Of a stretch of 64,000 nucleotides of DNA, positions 57,038 through 64,000 are shown piece after piece. The position numbers and the translations under genes were made by a program. Every line of letters begins with the position of its first letter. Position 1 is the stretch's first letter. The DNA lies in the NCBI RefSeq assembly GCF_001261735.1, contig NZ_CVRP01000013.1, positions 1 to 64,000 of the forward strand, read 5' to 3'. The notes beneath the pieces were generated by a model. The model had not been told where the DNA came from. It did no database searches and saw only the letters and a list, made by a program, of their open reading frames with translations. The stretch comes from Dysgonomonas sp. BGC7 (GTDB lineage: Bacteria; Bacteroidota; Bacteroidia; Bacteroidales; Dysgonomonadaceae).

Positions 57038-58024
57038 TTATATATATATCTGTTTCTTAATAAATTGATTTTCTATTGACGATAAAGGTACAAATATTTT
57101 TTTTGAAAAAACAAGGTCAGTTAGTTCTAATTGTTGAGGTGAAAATCGTATAAGATAATCGGCAATATCAAAGCCCGCTTCCTGTTCCTGTTCAGTGGCT
57201 TGCTTTTCAATCAGTGAAGAAGCGGAGACGGTACATATTCTTGATAACCCTTTTGCCTTTGCGCTCCATTTATCATATTGCCCACTATCGGGAAAGAGTA
57301 CTACATTTCGCCCTTTCAATACAGAGCATCTATCGAAGTTCAATCCCTCGCTTCCACCACAAGCAAGCCATATCATATCAGGTAAATAAATACTTGCTAT
57401 TATCGCCGTTTTTTCGCTTTCAACAATCGCAACCTTTTTCGTAGCATCATGTAAAAGATGTTCGCCAAACAAGCATTGAGAAAGGATGAAGTTTGCTCCC
57501 AAAACTTTATGTGCCCATTGTACCGGCGGCAGAATATCTTTACGTCGGTGTCCATCCTCGCCATACACAATAATTTTCCCCGTTCGTATTTTCCTTTGCA
57601 GGTCGATTTGCCAAAAGCAAGTGCCGCCGTTTCGCGAAGTCCCAACAAAATAACGCTCGATTGCTTCACGTGTCTGCTCCTCACCAACTATCCCCGCCAA
57701 CCATTGGACAAATTGGTTTTGCTCGTAATTCGATAAAGTTTTTTTTAATGACTCTATATCAATAAAAGAGGGCTTAGGCTTATGCGTTGGATTCGAACGT
57801 TGTAGATATTCCTTTTTGCTATCGCAAGAAATATGATTGTCGATAAAATACTGTTTCGGTGCATAGTGGTATCCACAATTGTCGGAACGATCGCATTTGC
57901 CTACGGTTGAGTGTAACGGGTTGCCTATATTGTTGTCAATATATACTACAAAGACTTTACGTCTACATTTTGGGCAAATATATTTTTTACTGCTTTTATC
58001 AAGCGAATATCTATATTTTTTCAT
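57038..58024 (-). CDS. DUF6371/Toprim primase-like protein
   Basis: A 328-residue protein. The N-terminal zinc ribbon has CPKCRRK and later KCDRSDNCGYHY (about 18-53). A Toprim-like domain follows with Glu in VAIVESEKTAII, the GGSEGLN loop and the Asp in VVLFPDSGQYDKW. Such proteins are paired with D5-type helicases in Bacteroidetes integrative elements and probably act in replication initiation. It is 9 bases after the 160-residue gene. Confidence 0.78.
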   Translation of the reverse strand: MKKYRYSLDKSSKKYICPKCRRKVFVVYIDNNIGNPLHSTVGKCDRSDNCGYHYAPKQYFIDNHISCDSKKEYLQRSNPTHKPKPSFIDIESLKKTLSNYEQNQFVQWLAGIVGEEQTREAIERYFVGTSRNGGTCFWQIDLQRKIRTGKIIVYGEDGHRRKDILPPVQWAHKVLGANFILSQCLFGEHLLHDATKKVAIVESEKTAIIASIYLPDMIWLACGGSEGLNFDRCSVLKGRNVVLFPDSGQYDKWSAKAKGLSRICTVSASSLIEKQATEQEQEAGFDIADYLIRFSPQQLELTDLVFSKKIFVPLSSIENQFIKKQIYI

Positions 58025-58033
58025 GTCAAAGAA

Positions 58034-58516
58034 TTAACGTTTTATGGTTTTGTATTTGACCTCTTCTACCCATTCAGCAGGGATAGTATCGTTTTCTATC
58101 CAATCAATCAATTGCAGAATGACTTCTTTATTCAAATCTTCATCTCTATTTTTTACTGCAAATACTTTTAATGTACATTTTGTTGCTAAATTTTCTATAC
58201 GTCTCGCCATCGTACTAAACCCATCCCAAGAAGCGGCAAAAACCAATGTCTTAAAATTTAAGTCCATCGAAAAAGTAGCCATTCGCCTATATGGGACACG
58301 ATTTTCCCAATTTTGAGATAATGTGCAATAAATTTTATGTCCCTCATTTGATAATACTGCCATTTTGAAAAGTTCGGGATGGCAGGGATAAATTGGGCTT
58401 TCATATTTGGAATAGTAATCGCAAATAAGCCTGCATAATCCAAGGTCATCTAAAATCTGTACTTCGTCTAGTAGTTCAGTAAGTTGTTTATTATAATTTT
58501 TATTTGACTTTTTCAT
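58034..58516 (-). CDS. element 2 protein of unknown function
   Basis: A 160-residue soluble protein I do not recognise. It has several Cys and Trp residues (LCRLICDYYSKY, FAASWDGFST) and no membrane segment or signal peptide. It lies between the D5 helicase gene and the Toprim gene, so it may be part of the replication module. Confidence 0.55.
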   Translation of the reverse strand: MKKSNKNYNKQLTELLDEVQILDDLGLCRLICDYYSKYESPIYPCHPELFKMAVLSNEGHKIYCTLSQNWENRVPYRRMATFSMDLNFKTLVFAASWDGFSTMARRIENLATKCTLKVFAVKNRDEDLNKEVILQLIDWIENDTIPAEWVEEVKYKTIKR

Positions 58517-58598
58517 ATTTGTTTGATTTTACCGTCCAATCAGTCCGTATCGCCCAACTTTTATATTTTTAGGACGATACGGACGATTTGGACTTTGA

Positions 58599-60128
58599 TT
58601 AAAAACTCTTTTCAATAATGTATTTGTTTGATTTTTCAATATAAACATGCCTTTCGCCGCTTTTATAGATATTAAATTGCTTCTTCCGCAACCTATCAGC
58701 AAAAGTTCTATTACTACATACACGATATCCATCATTACTGCAATACATTTTATATTCACTGTAAAGCTCTCTTAACAAACGTGTTTCGCTATTGCTTGAT
58801 TGATAATCATTGTCACTCAAAAACATTTGCACGCTGTCGCTTTCGGCTTGATATTGTTTCAATATTTCGGTAACGGCGTGGCAGTCTGTAAACTTTTTGT
58901 TTGATAAGAGCCTTTGCAAGCCATCAAGTACCCACAAGAATACTCCTGCAAGCTCATTATTAATAATTTTTCGATGTAGTTCTTTGTCTTGCTCTGCTTC
59001 GGGTATCGTCTCAAGAAACGGCACAATTAAAAACCTACGGAAAAAAGCATTTGTTTGTTCAGTATCTTTTGGCAATTCGTTTGCGTTGAAAATCATTTTT
59101 GCATAATTCTGTACTTCAAAAGGCTTTCCGTATGGACTTCGTGCGGTAAACGTTTCGCCGCTTGCAAGTTTTTTAAACAAATCGGTATTCATTTCTCGGC
59201 TGATTTCGCTTGCGTAATTCAGTAGCTTATTTGCAATTTCAGCCCGATAGTAACCTGTTTTGTCCGTAAGTTCGAAAAGCGTGTAAGTACTTACGTTTTC
59301 ACGTCCTAGCAACGCCGTCAATACTTCAAAAAATACTGACTTCCCATTTGCACCACTACCATAAAGGATTAGACATTTTTCAAATTTCAATCCGCTACCG
59401 TGCCGTATAAACAAATACCCTGCATATTCTGCCAAAACTGCTTGTGCTGCTTTATCGGGCAAAACACGGTTTAGGTATTGAGTAAATATTGGACAAGTAG
59501 CTTGTTTATCATACTCAAAAGGTAGTTGATAGGTTAAGAAATGTGTCGCCGAAAAAGAGATAAGTTCCTGTTTTTGAGTGCTTATACGAAATGTTCCATT
59601 CGCTAAATTGATTAAAACTGTATCGTTGTCATATTCGGGAGGCTGCAAGTGTGCTGAAAATAAGAATTGCTCATAAAGTTCTTTGACAAATTTGTAATCA
59701 TCAGCAAGTGTTTGTCGCAAGCCCATTGCTTTGGCACAGTCTGAAAGAAAATGTTTTAAATCGTCTTCGTTAAGTATTTCCCAATATGCTCCATTATATA
59801 AGTAACAAAACCCGCCTTGCTTACACAACGCCCAATTATTCGCCTGTGCGATTTTTAAAATTTCGTCTAATGTCAAAACTCTGATTTCGGAACGATTTAC
59901 TTTTTTCTCCTTACGTTCTTCGGCTGGTAAATTTGGGTATTGCATTTCTACAAAATCAATCGGCTGTACTTGCTCAAGTAGTGATTTAAGAATATTAGCT
60001 TTTGTTTTTCGTGGTGGTTCAGACATCAACTGCAACATTTCAGCTTTGATAACATCGGGAGTAATTTTGCTATAATCAAAGTTGGGATGAAGATTCTTCA
60101 TCCCATTATTTACTTCATTGTTAGCCAT
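58599..60128 (-). CDS. D5/P4-family primase-helicase
   Basis: A 509-residue protein from the ATG at 60128 (MANNEVNNGM), preceded by a strong AGGAGG four bases away. A D5_N-type region is followed by a superfamily 3 helicase core: Walker A LYGSGANGKSVFFEVL (about 260-275), KLASGETFTARSPYGKPF, and sensor-like KMIFNANELPKD, ending in a winged-helix-like tail. It is the likely replicative helicase of element 2, as in P4-type satellites. Confidence 0.88.
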   Translation of the reverse strand: MANNEVNNGMKNLHPNFDYSKITPDVIKAEMLQLMSEPPRKTKANILKSLLEQVQPIDFVEMQYPNLPAEERKEKKVNRSEIRVLTLDEILKIAQANNWALCKQGGFCYLYNGAYWEILNEDDLKHFLSDCAKAMGLRQTLADDYKFVKELYEQFLFSAHLQPPEYDNDTVLINLANGTFRISTQKQELISFSATHFLTYQLPFEYDKQATCPIFTQYLNRVLPDKAAQAVLAEYAGYLFIRHGSGLKFEKCLILYGSGANGKSVFFEVLTALLGRENVSTYTLFELTDKTGYYRAEIANKLLNYASEISREMNTDLFKKLASGETFTARSPYGKPFEVQNYAKMIFNANELPKDTEQTNAFFRRFLIVPFLETIPEAEQDKELHRKIINNELAGVFLWVLDGLQRLLSNKKFTDCHAVTEILKQYQAESDSVQMFLSDNDYQSSNSETRLLRELYSEYKMYCSNDGYRVCSNRTFADRLRKKQFNIYKSGERHVYIEKSNKYIIEKSF

Positions 60129-60130
60129 AT

Positions 60131-60442
60131 TCACCTCCTACCTTTTGAATGTTTGCCTAACTTATTTTGCATACAAAACGTTTGTGCCTGTTCCTCTATT
60201 TCCGCTGAGGTGCTTATACGATTTTGTGTTAGCCATGTTTCCAATTCTATACGATTGAAATAACACAATTTACCGCTTGGTTTGTAGTGTGGTATTTTCT
60301 GCCCACTTGTTAATTTATACAAGTAGCTTTTTGAAAGTCCTGTAAATTGTGCTGCCTCTGCAAACGTAAGCACTTCTTTAGTGACTAATCCTGTCATTTT
60401 TATGGTTTCCTCAACTGCTTCTAATCTTTTCTCGATTTCCAT
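60131..60442 (-). CDS. HTH_17-type excisionase/regulator of element 2
   Basis: A 103-residue protein with a helix-turn-helix (LTFAEAAQFTGLSKSYLYKL, about 25-44) and a wing (GKLCYFNRIELETWL), typical of excisionase-family DNA-binding proteins. The helicase start lies immediately after its stop, and the helicase ribosome site lies within its last codons, suggesting translational coupling. Confidence 0.8.
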   Translation of the reverse strand: MEIEKRLEAVEETIKMTGLVTKEVLTFAEAAQFTGLSKSYLYKLTSGQKIPHYKPSGKLCYFNRIELETWLTQNRISTSAEIEEQAQTFCMQNKLGKHSKGRR

Positions 60443-60484
60443 AATTCAAAATTTATTTATGGATTGGTGGTGGTATGGGGTAAG

Positions 60485-60534
60485 GTTACAGACTTCCCCT
60501 CCCTTGCCATGTTGTCAATGGGGGTGGCTGTAAC
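60485..60534. repeat. inverted repeat upstream of the HTH gene
   Basis: GTTACAG/CTGTAAC arms enclose C-rich and G-rich tracts and a CCAT/ATGG tip. It lies 43 bases before the HTH start codon, where an operator or leader structure would be. Confidence 0.4.
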
Positions 60535-60600
60535 TCCACAAGCATTAACTAACAAGGGCAAAGGTAAGCACATGAAGCAATCGTAACAAAGTGATTATCA

Positions 60601-60628
60601 AAAGAAAAAGCGACCTGCGGCAGGTCGC
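60601..60628 (-). terminator. terminator of the 310-residue protein gene
   Basis: GCGACCTG and CAGGTCGC form a perfect 8-bp stem with a CGG loop, followed on the minus strand by a T-rich stretch. Confidence 0.85.
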
Positions 60629-60654
60629 CCAATGGTCGCACATAGACTTATATG

Positions 60655-61587
60655 TTATAAATCAGCCACTTGCAGAGTCGCTAAATAATCTCTTAATTTT
60701 TCGCTATCGATACTTGCTGCATACTTGTTTTTAGCCAATCTTAGAGGGATGTTTGTTTCTTGATAAATAAAAATATAGGGAGTTTGTCGTTCTACTTCTG
60801 CGTTGGTTAGGCTACCTTTTATTTTCTCGTGTGTTAGCAACTCCCTTGCAAGTTGCTTATTTTGTAGCCATTTAAAACGTTTCGCCGTTGCATCTTCAAT
60901 ATAAGTTTTACCATTGGTGCAAATGCTTTCTTGCAGCCATGTCAAAACATTTTTAGGAATTATCATTTGTTGTAGAGGCTTTTCTATCGCCTGTACACCT
61001 TCCACCTTGCTAACAACAGATTCGCTCAAAAAACGTCTTATATACTCTGCATTACGTACTAAATGCACAGTCAATGTTTTTTTATCTGTATCTGGTATTG
61101 ATCGTATTTCAGGATTATACTCACTCCAAGACTTATCAAACAATGTAAATGGCATAAACGGATTTCTCTCCTCTATCTTTCCGTTCTTATTTCTCAGAAG
61201 CATTATATCACCGTAAAAATGTCGGATATTATTTCTTTTCCCTCCTAAAATGCAATAAATGTCATAAAAGACATTACTGTCTATATCTACACCATTTTCT
61301 TTATCTGTTAATCGTGAGCGCGCTTCCCATAATTCTAATCGTCCTTCCCATTCTTCAATGATTTGTTCACATGTGGATAAGTGCTGCTTCAATATTCTCG
61401 TCAAGACATCATTGTTGTGTTTTATAAGATAATCTTCCACCTCCTGTTTATAAGCATCCTCATCAAAAAAAGGATATGTTTCTTTTATATGAATATCTAC
61501 GAATGGTGATGATCCTATTGCTACGTGTAAATCTACTATGTATTTAATTGCATCTAAACTATGCCCCATATTTGCTATATGTCCCAT
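60655..61587 (-). CDS. element 2 protein of unknown function next to the integrase
   Basis: A 310-residue soluble protein I do not recognise. The first MGH at 61587 is the given start; MGHSLDAI at 61569 is also possible. The N-terminal half is helical and acidic (QHLSTCEQIIEEWEGRLELW); the C-terminal half is mixed. It lies 18 bases after the integrase gene and ends at a strong terminator, so it is in the integrase transcript. The position fits a regulator or cargo gene. Confidence 0.55.
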   Translation of the reverse strand: MGHIANMGHSLDAIKYIVDLHVAIGSSPFVDIHIKETYPFFDEDAYKQEVEDYLIKHNNDVLTRILKQHLSTCEQIIEEWEGRLELWEARSRLTDKENGVDIDSNVFYDIYCILGGKRNNIRHFYGDIMLLRNKNGKIEERNPFMPFTLFDKSWSEYNPEIRSIPDTDKKTLTVHLVRNAEYIRRFLSESVVSKVEGVQAIEKPLQQMIIPKNVLTWLQESICTNGKTYIEDATAKRFKWLQNKQLARELLTHEKIKGSLTNAEVERQTPYIFIYQETNIPLRLAKNKYAASIDSEKLRDYLATLQVADL

Positions 61588-61605
61588 AACTCAAAAGATA
61601 TGATT

Positions 61606-62772
61606 TTATAATTCCAATGTCGGCAAGCTGTTTATTGCAGCCTCTTTCAAACTATCTACTGCTCGTGTGTATTTTTCCGTGTGTTTCAGTCCACTATGCC
61701 CCAAAAGGCTTGCAACGGTTTTCATATTAGCTCCATTGTTGAGGATATTAACCGCAAAAGAGTGACGGGCACTATGCCACGTTATGTGCTTATCAATACC
61801 GGCACGGGCAGTCCAACGTCTCAACGCTTTTAAGCACATTGTATGGCTTGGCAGGTTAAATATTTTTTCATTTTTAGCCCCCTCTGTTGAAGGCTTGCCT
61901 ATCAATGAAATTAGGCTGTCGTTAAGAGGTACTACGACACCACTGCTTGAGCTACCGCCTTTGGTTTTAGATTGCTCAAACTTTAGCAAACGGTTTGAGT
62001 AATCCACGTTGCCATACCTCAACTCCACTACATCACAAAAGCGTATTCCTGCATATAGGCACAAAATAAACGCTCGTCTTACATCTTGGTTTTGCTCCGT
62101 GTAGGTGGTGCTTATTAGTTGTTGCATTTCCTCAACGCTCAGCACGTCTTTTCTTAAAATTTGTTCATCAACCTTGCATTGCACCCCTTTACAAGGGTTT
62201 TTCATTATTACATCGTGTTCAACGGCATAAGAAACCGCTTTTTTAAACCGTTGAAATATACTCTTTGCTCCCTCACCTTTACTTCTGCTTTGCAAGTATT
62301 CCACAAAAGACAACATCATATCTTTGCTTAACTGTTCAGGCTTTATAGAAGTTCTAAATACAGGGTACTCTATTGAAAGAAAATCTTTGAAACGGTTGAG
62401 GGCTATTATCAGCATTCTAACATCTTTCTTGGTGTAGTTGTCGATGTAGGTTTGGAAATAGTCAAGGAAATTCACATTTTTAGCCTTTGATAGTCTGTAT
62501 CCTAACTTTCCTTCTCTTAACTCTTGCTCTCGTTCGTTCCTAATCTTTTTTGCTAACTCTAAAGTTTCTTTATTAGTTAAACGTTCTTCTGTTGTGCGAG
62601 GTGTAGCCCAAATATACAGGTTTAGAGATTCTTTTCTTCGGTCAATCTTTACCTTATCCTCAACCTTAGAATAGCCCAAATAATACTCTAAGTACAATGA
62701 CAATTGTCCGTCTGAAAGCTTTTTTTGCTTTAATTTGGGGTTGTCTGTTACTTTGCTGTCATTTTTTGCCAT
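61606..62772 (-). CDS. tyrosine recombinase (integrase of element 2)
   Basis: A 388-residue integrase. The N-terminal region holds the SAM-like core-binding domain (about 110-200). The catalytic residues are visible: Arg in LYAGIRFCDVVEL, HxxR in WHSARHSFAVNIL, His in LLGHSGLKHT and Tyr in EKYTRAVD. It differs from the element 1 integrase in length and sequence, so the two elements are separate units. It lies about 200 bases from att copy 3. Confidence 0.93.
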   Translation of the reverse strand: MAKNDSKVTDNPKLKQKKLSDGQLSLYLEYYLGYSKVEDKVKIDRRKESLNLYIWATPRTTEERLTNKETLELAKKIRNEREQELREGKLGYRLSKAKNVNFLDYFQTYIDNYTKKDVRMLIIALNRFKDFLSIEYPVFRTSIKPEQLSKDMMLSFVEYLQSRSKGEGAKSIFQRFKKAVSYAVEHDVIMKNPCKGVQCKVDEQILRKDVLSVEEMQQLISTTYTEQNQDVRRAFILCLYAGIRFCDVVELRYGNVDYSNRLLKFEQSKTKGGSSSSGVVVPLNDSLISLIGKPSTEGAKNEKIFNLPSHTMCLKALRRWTARAGIDKHITWHSARHSFAVNILNNGANMKTVASLLGHSGLKHTEKYTRAVDSLKEAAINSLPTLEL

Positions 62773-62836
62773 GATGTAACTTATTGTTTATCTTATGTTT
62801 TCCTTTATATACAAAGGTAATAAAAAGATTTTATTG

Positions 62837-62857
62837 GGGCGCAAATAAGGTGCAAAT
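62837..62857 (+). repeat. element 2 right arm-type repeat
   Basis: GGGCGCAAATA then AGGTGCAAAT, the partner of 55110-55130, 65 bases upstream of the integrase start and about 114 bases before att copy 3. Confidence 0.7.
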
Positions 62858-62897
62858 ATTAGCAAAACAAGGGTAATTATAGGAAAATGCAGATTGT

Positions 62898-64000
62898 TTA
62901 TAAAACAACAATTAGCTGATTATTAAGGATGTTAACTTCTTTTGTTTTCTTATGATTTGCAGGTTTTGTACTGGCTCTGGGTACTAAGTGGGAAAAACTC
63001 GAATTATTTGAGTTTTTCCCATTTTTCTTTCCCCGCAATTCATTGGTTTGCTGATAGATTAAATCTAAAACTTTATTCAAAGAATTGGTTCGATATGCTT
63101 TTCCATCAAATACGACTTTTTCGGGAAAAATCGAACTTATCAGCTTACATTTCACTTCTACTTTAGCATCTCGAATATAGTAATCCATATTGTTTATCAG
63201 GTCAATAGAGGATGTTAGTTTAGGTTCGATATTTGCACGGTTAGGGTTTTCAAGAATATCTATCTTTTCTTCAAGCATATCTATGTTTTTGTTAAACCTT
63301 TCTTTGGCACTATAGTAGGTTTCTTTATCTATATCAGCATCTAAATATTTATCTTCAAGATTATACAAACGTTCTTTCATCTTCAATATCTCGTCTTTGT
63401 GACCTTCTATCTGCTTCTGAATATCTAACTTCCCATCTTGTCTAATATCCTTTAAAACCTCTTTATATAGTCTTAAAATAGGTTCGTTTGGTTTTAAAGA
63501 AGATAGGTATTTAGCAAACAATTCGTTTGCTTCTTCTGCCCGACATCTAAAATGTTTTGCATCAACGCTACAGTTGTAATAAGTATATTTTCCACCATTA
63601 CCTGAACTTGTAGCACCTGTAATTGATTTACCACAAACAGGACAGCAAATAAATTTTCTTAGAAATAAATCAGGGTTTATTTTTCTTGATAGTTTTGGAG
63701 AACCTTTCTTTTTGCCATCTATAACCTCTTGTACTTTCTCAAAAATCGTTTTATCTATAATAGCATCATGTCTTCCATCAACATAATGTTCAGGAATACC
63801 TTTATATTCAGGCACTCGTACTTTACCAATATAGAAACGGTTTCTAAGCATATCCATAAATGAATTTTTGTTTATCTTCCAATTATACTTTCTTTCAACC
63901 AATTTTCTTATATAGTTTGGAGATTGAGTACCTTTAGCAACTTCTGAAAACACCCATTGTATTATAGGTGCTTTCACTCTATCTATTTCTACGTATTTGT
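62898..64000 (-). CDS. large serine recombinase, N-terminal part beyond the window
   Basis: Partial: the frame stays open to the right edge, so the catalytic Ser domain is not seen. Visible parts are the recombinase domain (APIIQWVFSEVAKGTQSPNY, FMDMLRNRFYIGKVRVPEYKG), a zinc beta ribbon (FICCPVCGKSITG with later CSVDAKHFRC) and a coiled coil. The last about 40 residues (SHLVPRASTKP onwards) are encoded by the terminator, att copy 3 and element 2 DNA, so the true end of the protein is set by whatever lies next to it. It belongs to a third unit in the array. Confidence 0.85.
   Translation of the reverse strand, partial: KYVEIDRVKAPIIQWVFSEVAKGTQSPNYIRKLVERKYNWKINKNSFMDMLRNRFYIGKVRVPEYKGIPEHYVDGRHDAIIDKTIFEKVQEVIDGKKKGSPKLSRKINPDLFLRKFICCPVCGKSITGATSSGNGGKYTYYNCSVDAKHFRCRAEEANELFAKYLSSLKPNEPILRLYKEVLKDIRQDGKLDIQKQIEGHKDEILKMKERLYNLEDKYLDADIDKETYYSAKERFNKNIDMLEEKIDILENPNRANIEPKLTSSIDLINNMDYYIRDAKVEVKCKLISSIFPEKVVFDGKAYRTNSLNKVLDLIYQQTNELRGKKNGKNSNNSSFSHLVPRASTKPANHKKTKEVNILNNQLIVVL
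62971..62984 (+). repeat. att copy 3
   Basis: CTGGCTCTGGGTAC, 13 of 14 bases identical to the tRNA-Leu 3' end. It lies inside the 3' part of the serine recombinase frame. Confidence 0.8.
62985..64000. mobile_element. start of a third unit with a serine recombinase
   Basis: DNA to the right of att copy 3 begins with a terminator and a serine recombinase gene and continues past the window. It may be a third integrative element or a remnant; its right end is not visible. Confidence 0.55.
62990..63020 (+). terminator. terminator after att copy 3
   Basis: GGGAAAAACTC pairs perfectly with GAGTTTTTCCC across nine bases, followed by a T run and starting six bases after the att copy. Confidence 0.8.

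Larger units (their letters stand above)
55062..62984. mobile_element. integrative element 2 (about 8 kb), no relaxase
   Basis: DNA between the second and third att copies. It carries its own tyrosine recombinase, excisionase-like HTH protein, D5/P4-type helicase, DUF6371/Toprim protein, two unknown proteins and a secreted WG-repeat protein. No relaxase, capsid or conjugation gene is present. It could be a satellite that replicates autonomously after excision and is moved by another element or phage. Its own 21-base arm repeats lie inside both ends. Confidence 0.8.

Overview
The window looks like a chromosome segment of a low-GC Bacteroidales bacterium, most plausibly Dysgonomonas or a close relative. 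This rests on Bacteroidetes gene orders (ftsX-DUF3098-uppP-truB-queA-folK; lysS-gpsA-pgi), a type IX secretion sorting domain, RHS/DUF6443 proteins, and repeated promoters of the Bacteroidetes form (TAnnTTTG -7 box, sometimes with a TTTG-like -33 box). The genus is an inference; no marker in the window settles it.

Positions 1-37,900 are core chromosome. A leftward run (11,146 down to 29) carries lysS, gpsA, pgi, rlmN and pdxA, then a tight group encoding a nucleotidyltransferase, an ATP-grasp protein, a CDP-alcohol phosphatidyltransferase and a HAD protein, ending with myo-inositol-phosphate synthase. The last five look like an inositol-lipid pathway that may use CDP-inositol. A rightward operon (11,644-17,237) holds a MATE transporter, tldD, tldE and a secreted GHL10-type hydrolase. 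Next come the ftsX-to-folK operon, galM, coaA, a solitary sufB, an AIM24-like protein, rnr, tsaB, a small secreted protein facing a TPR/HTH membrane regulator, the NfnAB-type flavoprotein pair, ahcY and manC.

From 38,013 rightwards the window is accessory DNA built on tRNA-Leu(CAA). The 3' end of the tRNA is repeated at 38,084, 55,048 and 62,971, and each copy is followed within a few bases by a different intrinsic terminator. Two complete elements lie head to tail between the copies, each with its own tyrosine recombinase and its own pair of arm-type repeats. A third unit, with a serine recombinase, begins at the last copy and leaves the window. Element 1 (about 17 kb) is an integrative mobilizable element: integrase, excisionase-like HTH protein, helicase and Toprim replication proteins, MobC-like protein, relaxase, a candidate oriT, and a cargo operon. 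The cargo encodes a T9SS-sorted protein, two large RHS-type proteins and a small exported protein; the second RHS protein ends in an M91/NleD-like zinc metallopeptidase domain. Element 2 (about 8 kb) has an integrase, HTH protein, D5/P4-type helicase and a DUF6371/Toprim protein but no relaxase, plus a secreted WG-repeat protein lying between two large inverted repeats.

The strongest candidates for new biology are the T9SS-RHS-metallopeptidase cargo with its possible partner protein, the triple tRNA-Leu array that renews the tRNA terminator at each insertion, and the inositol-lipid cluster whose CDP-alcohol transferase and HAD protein each lack a canonical acidic residue.
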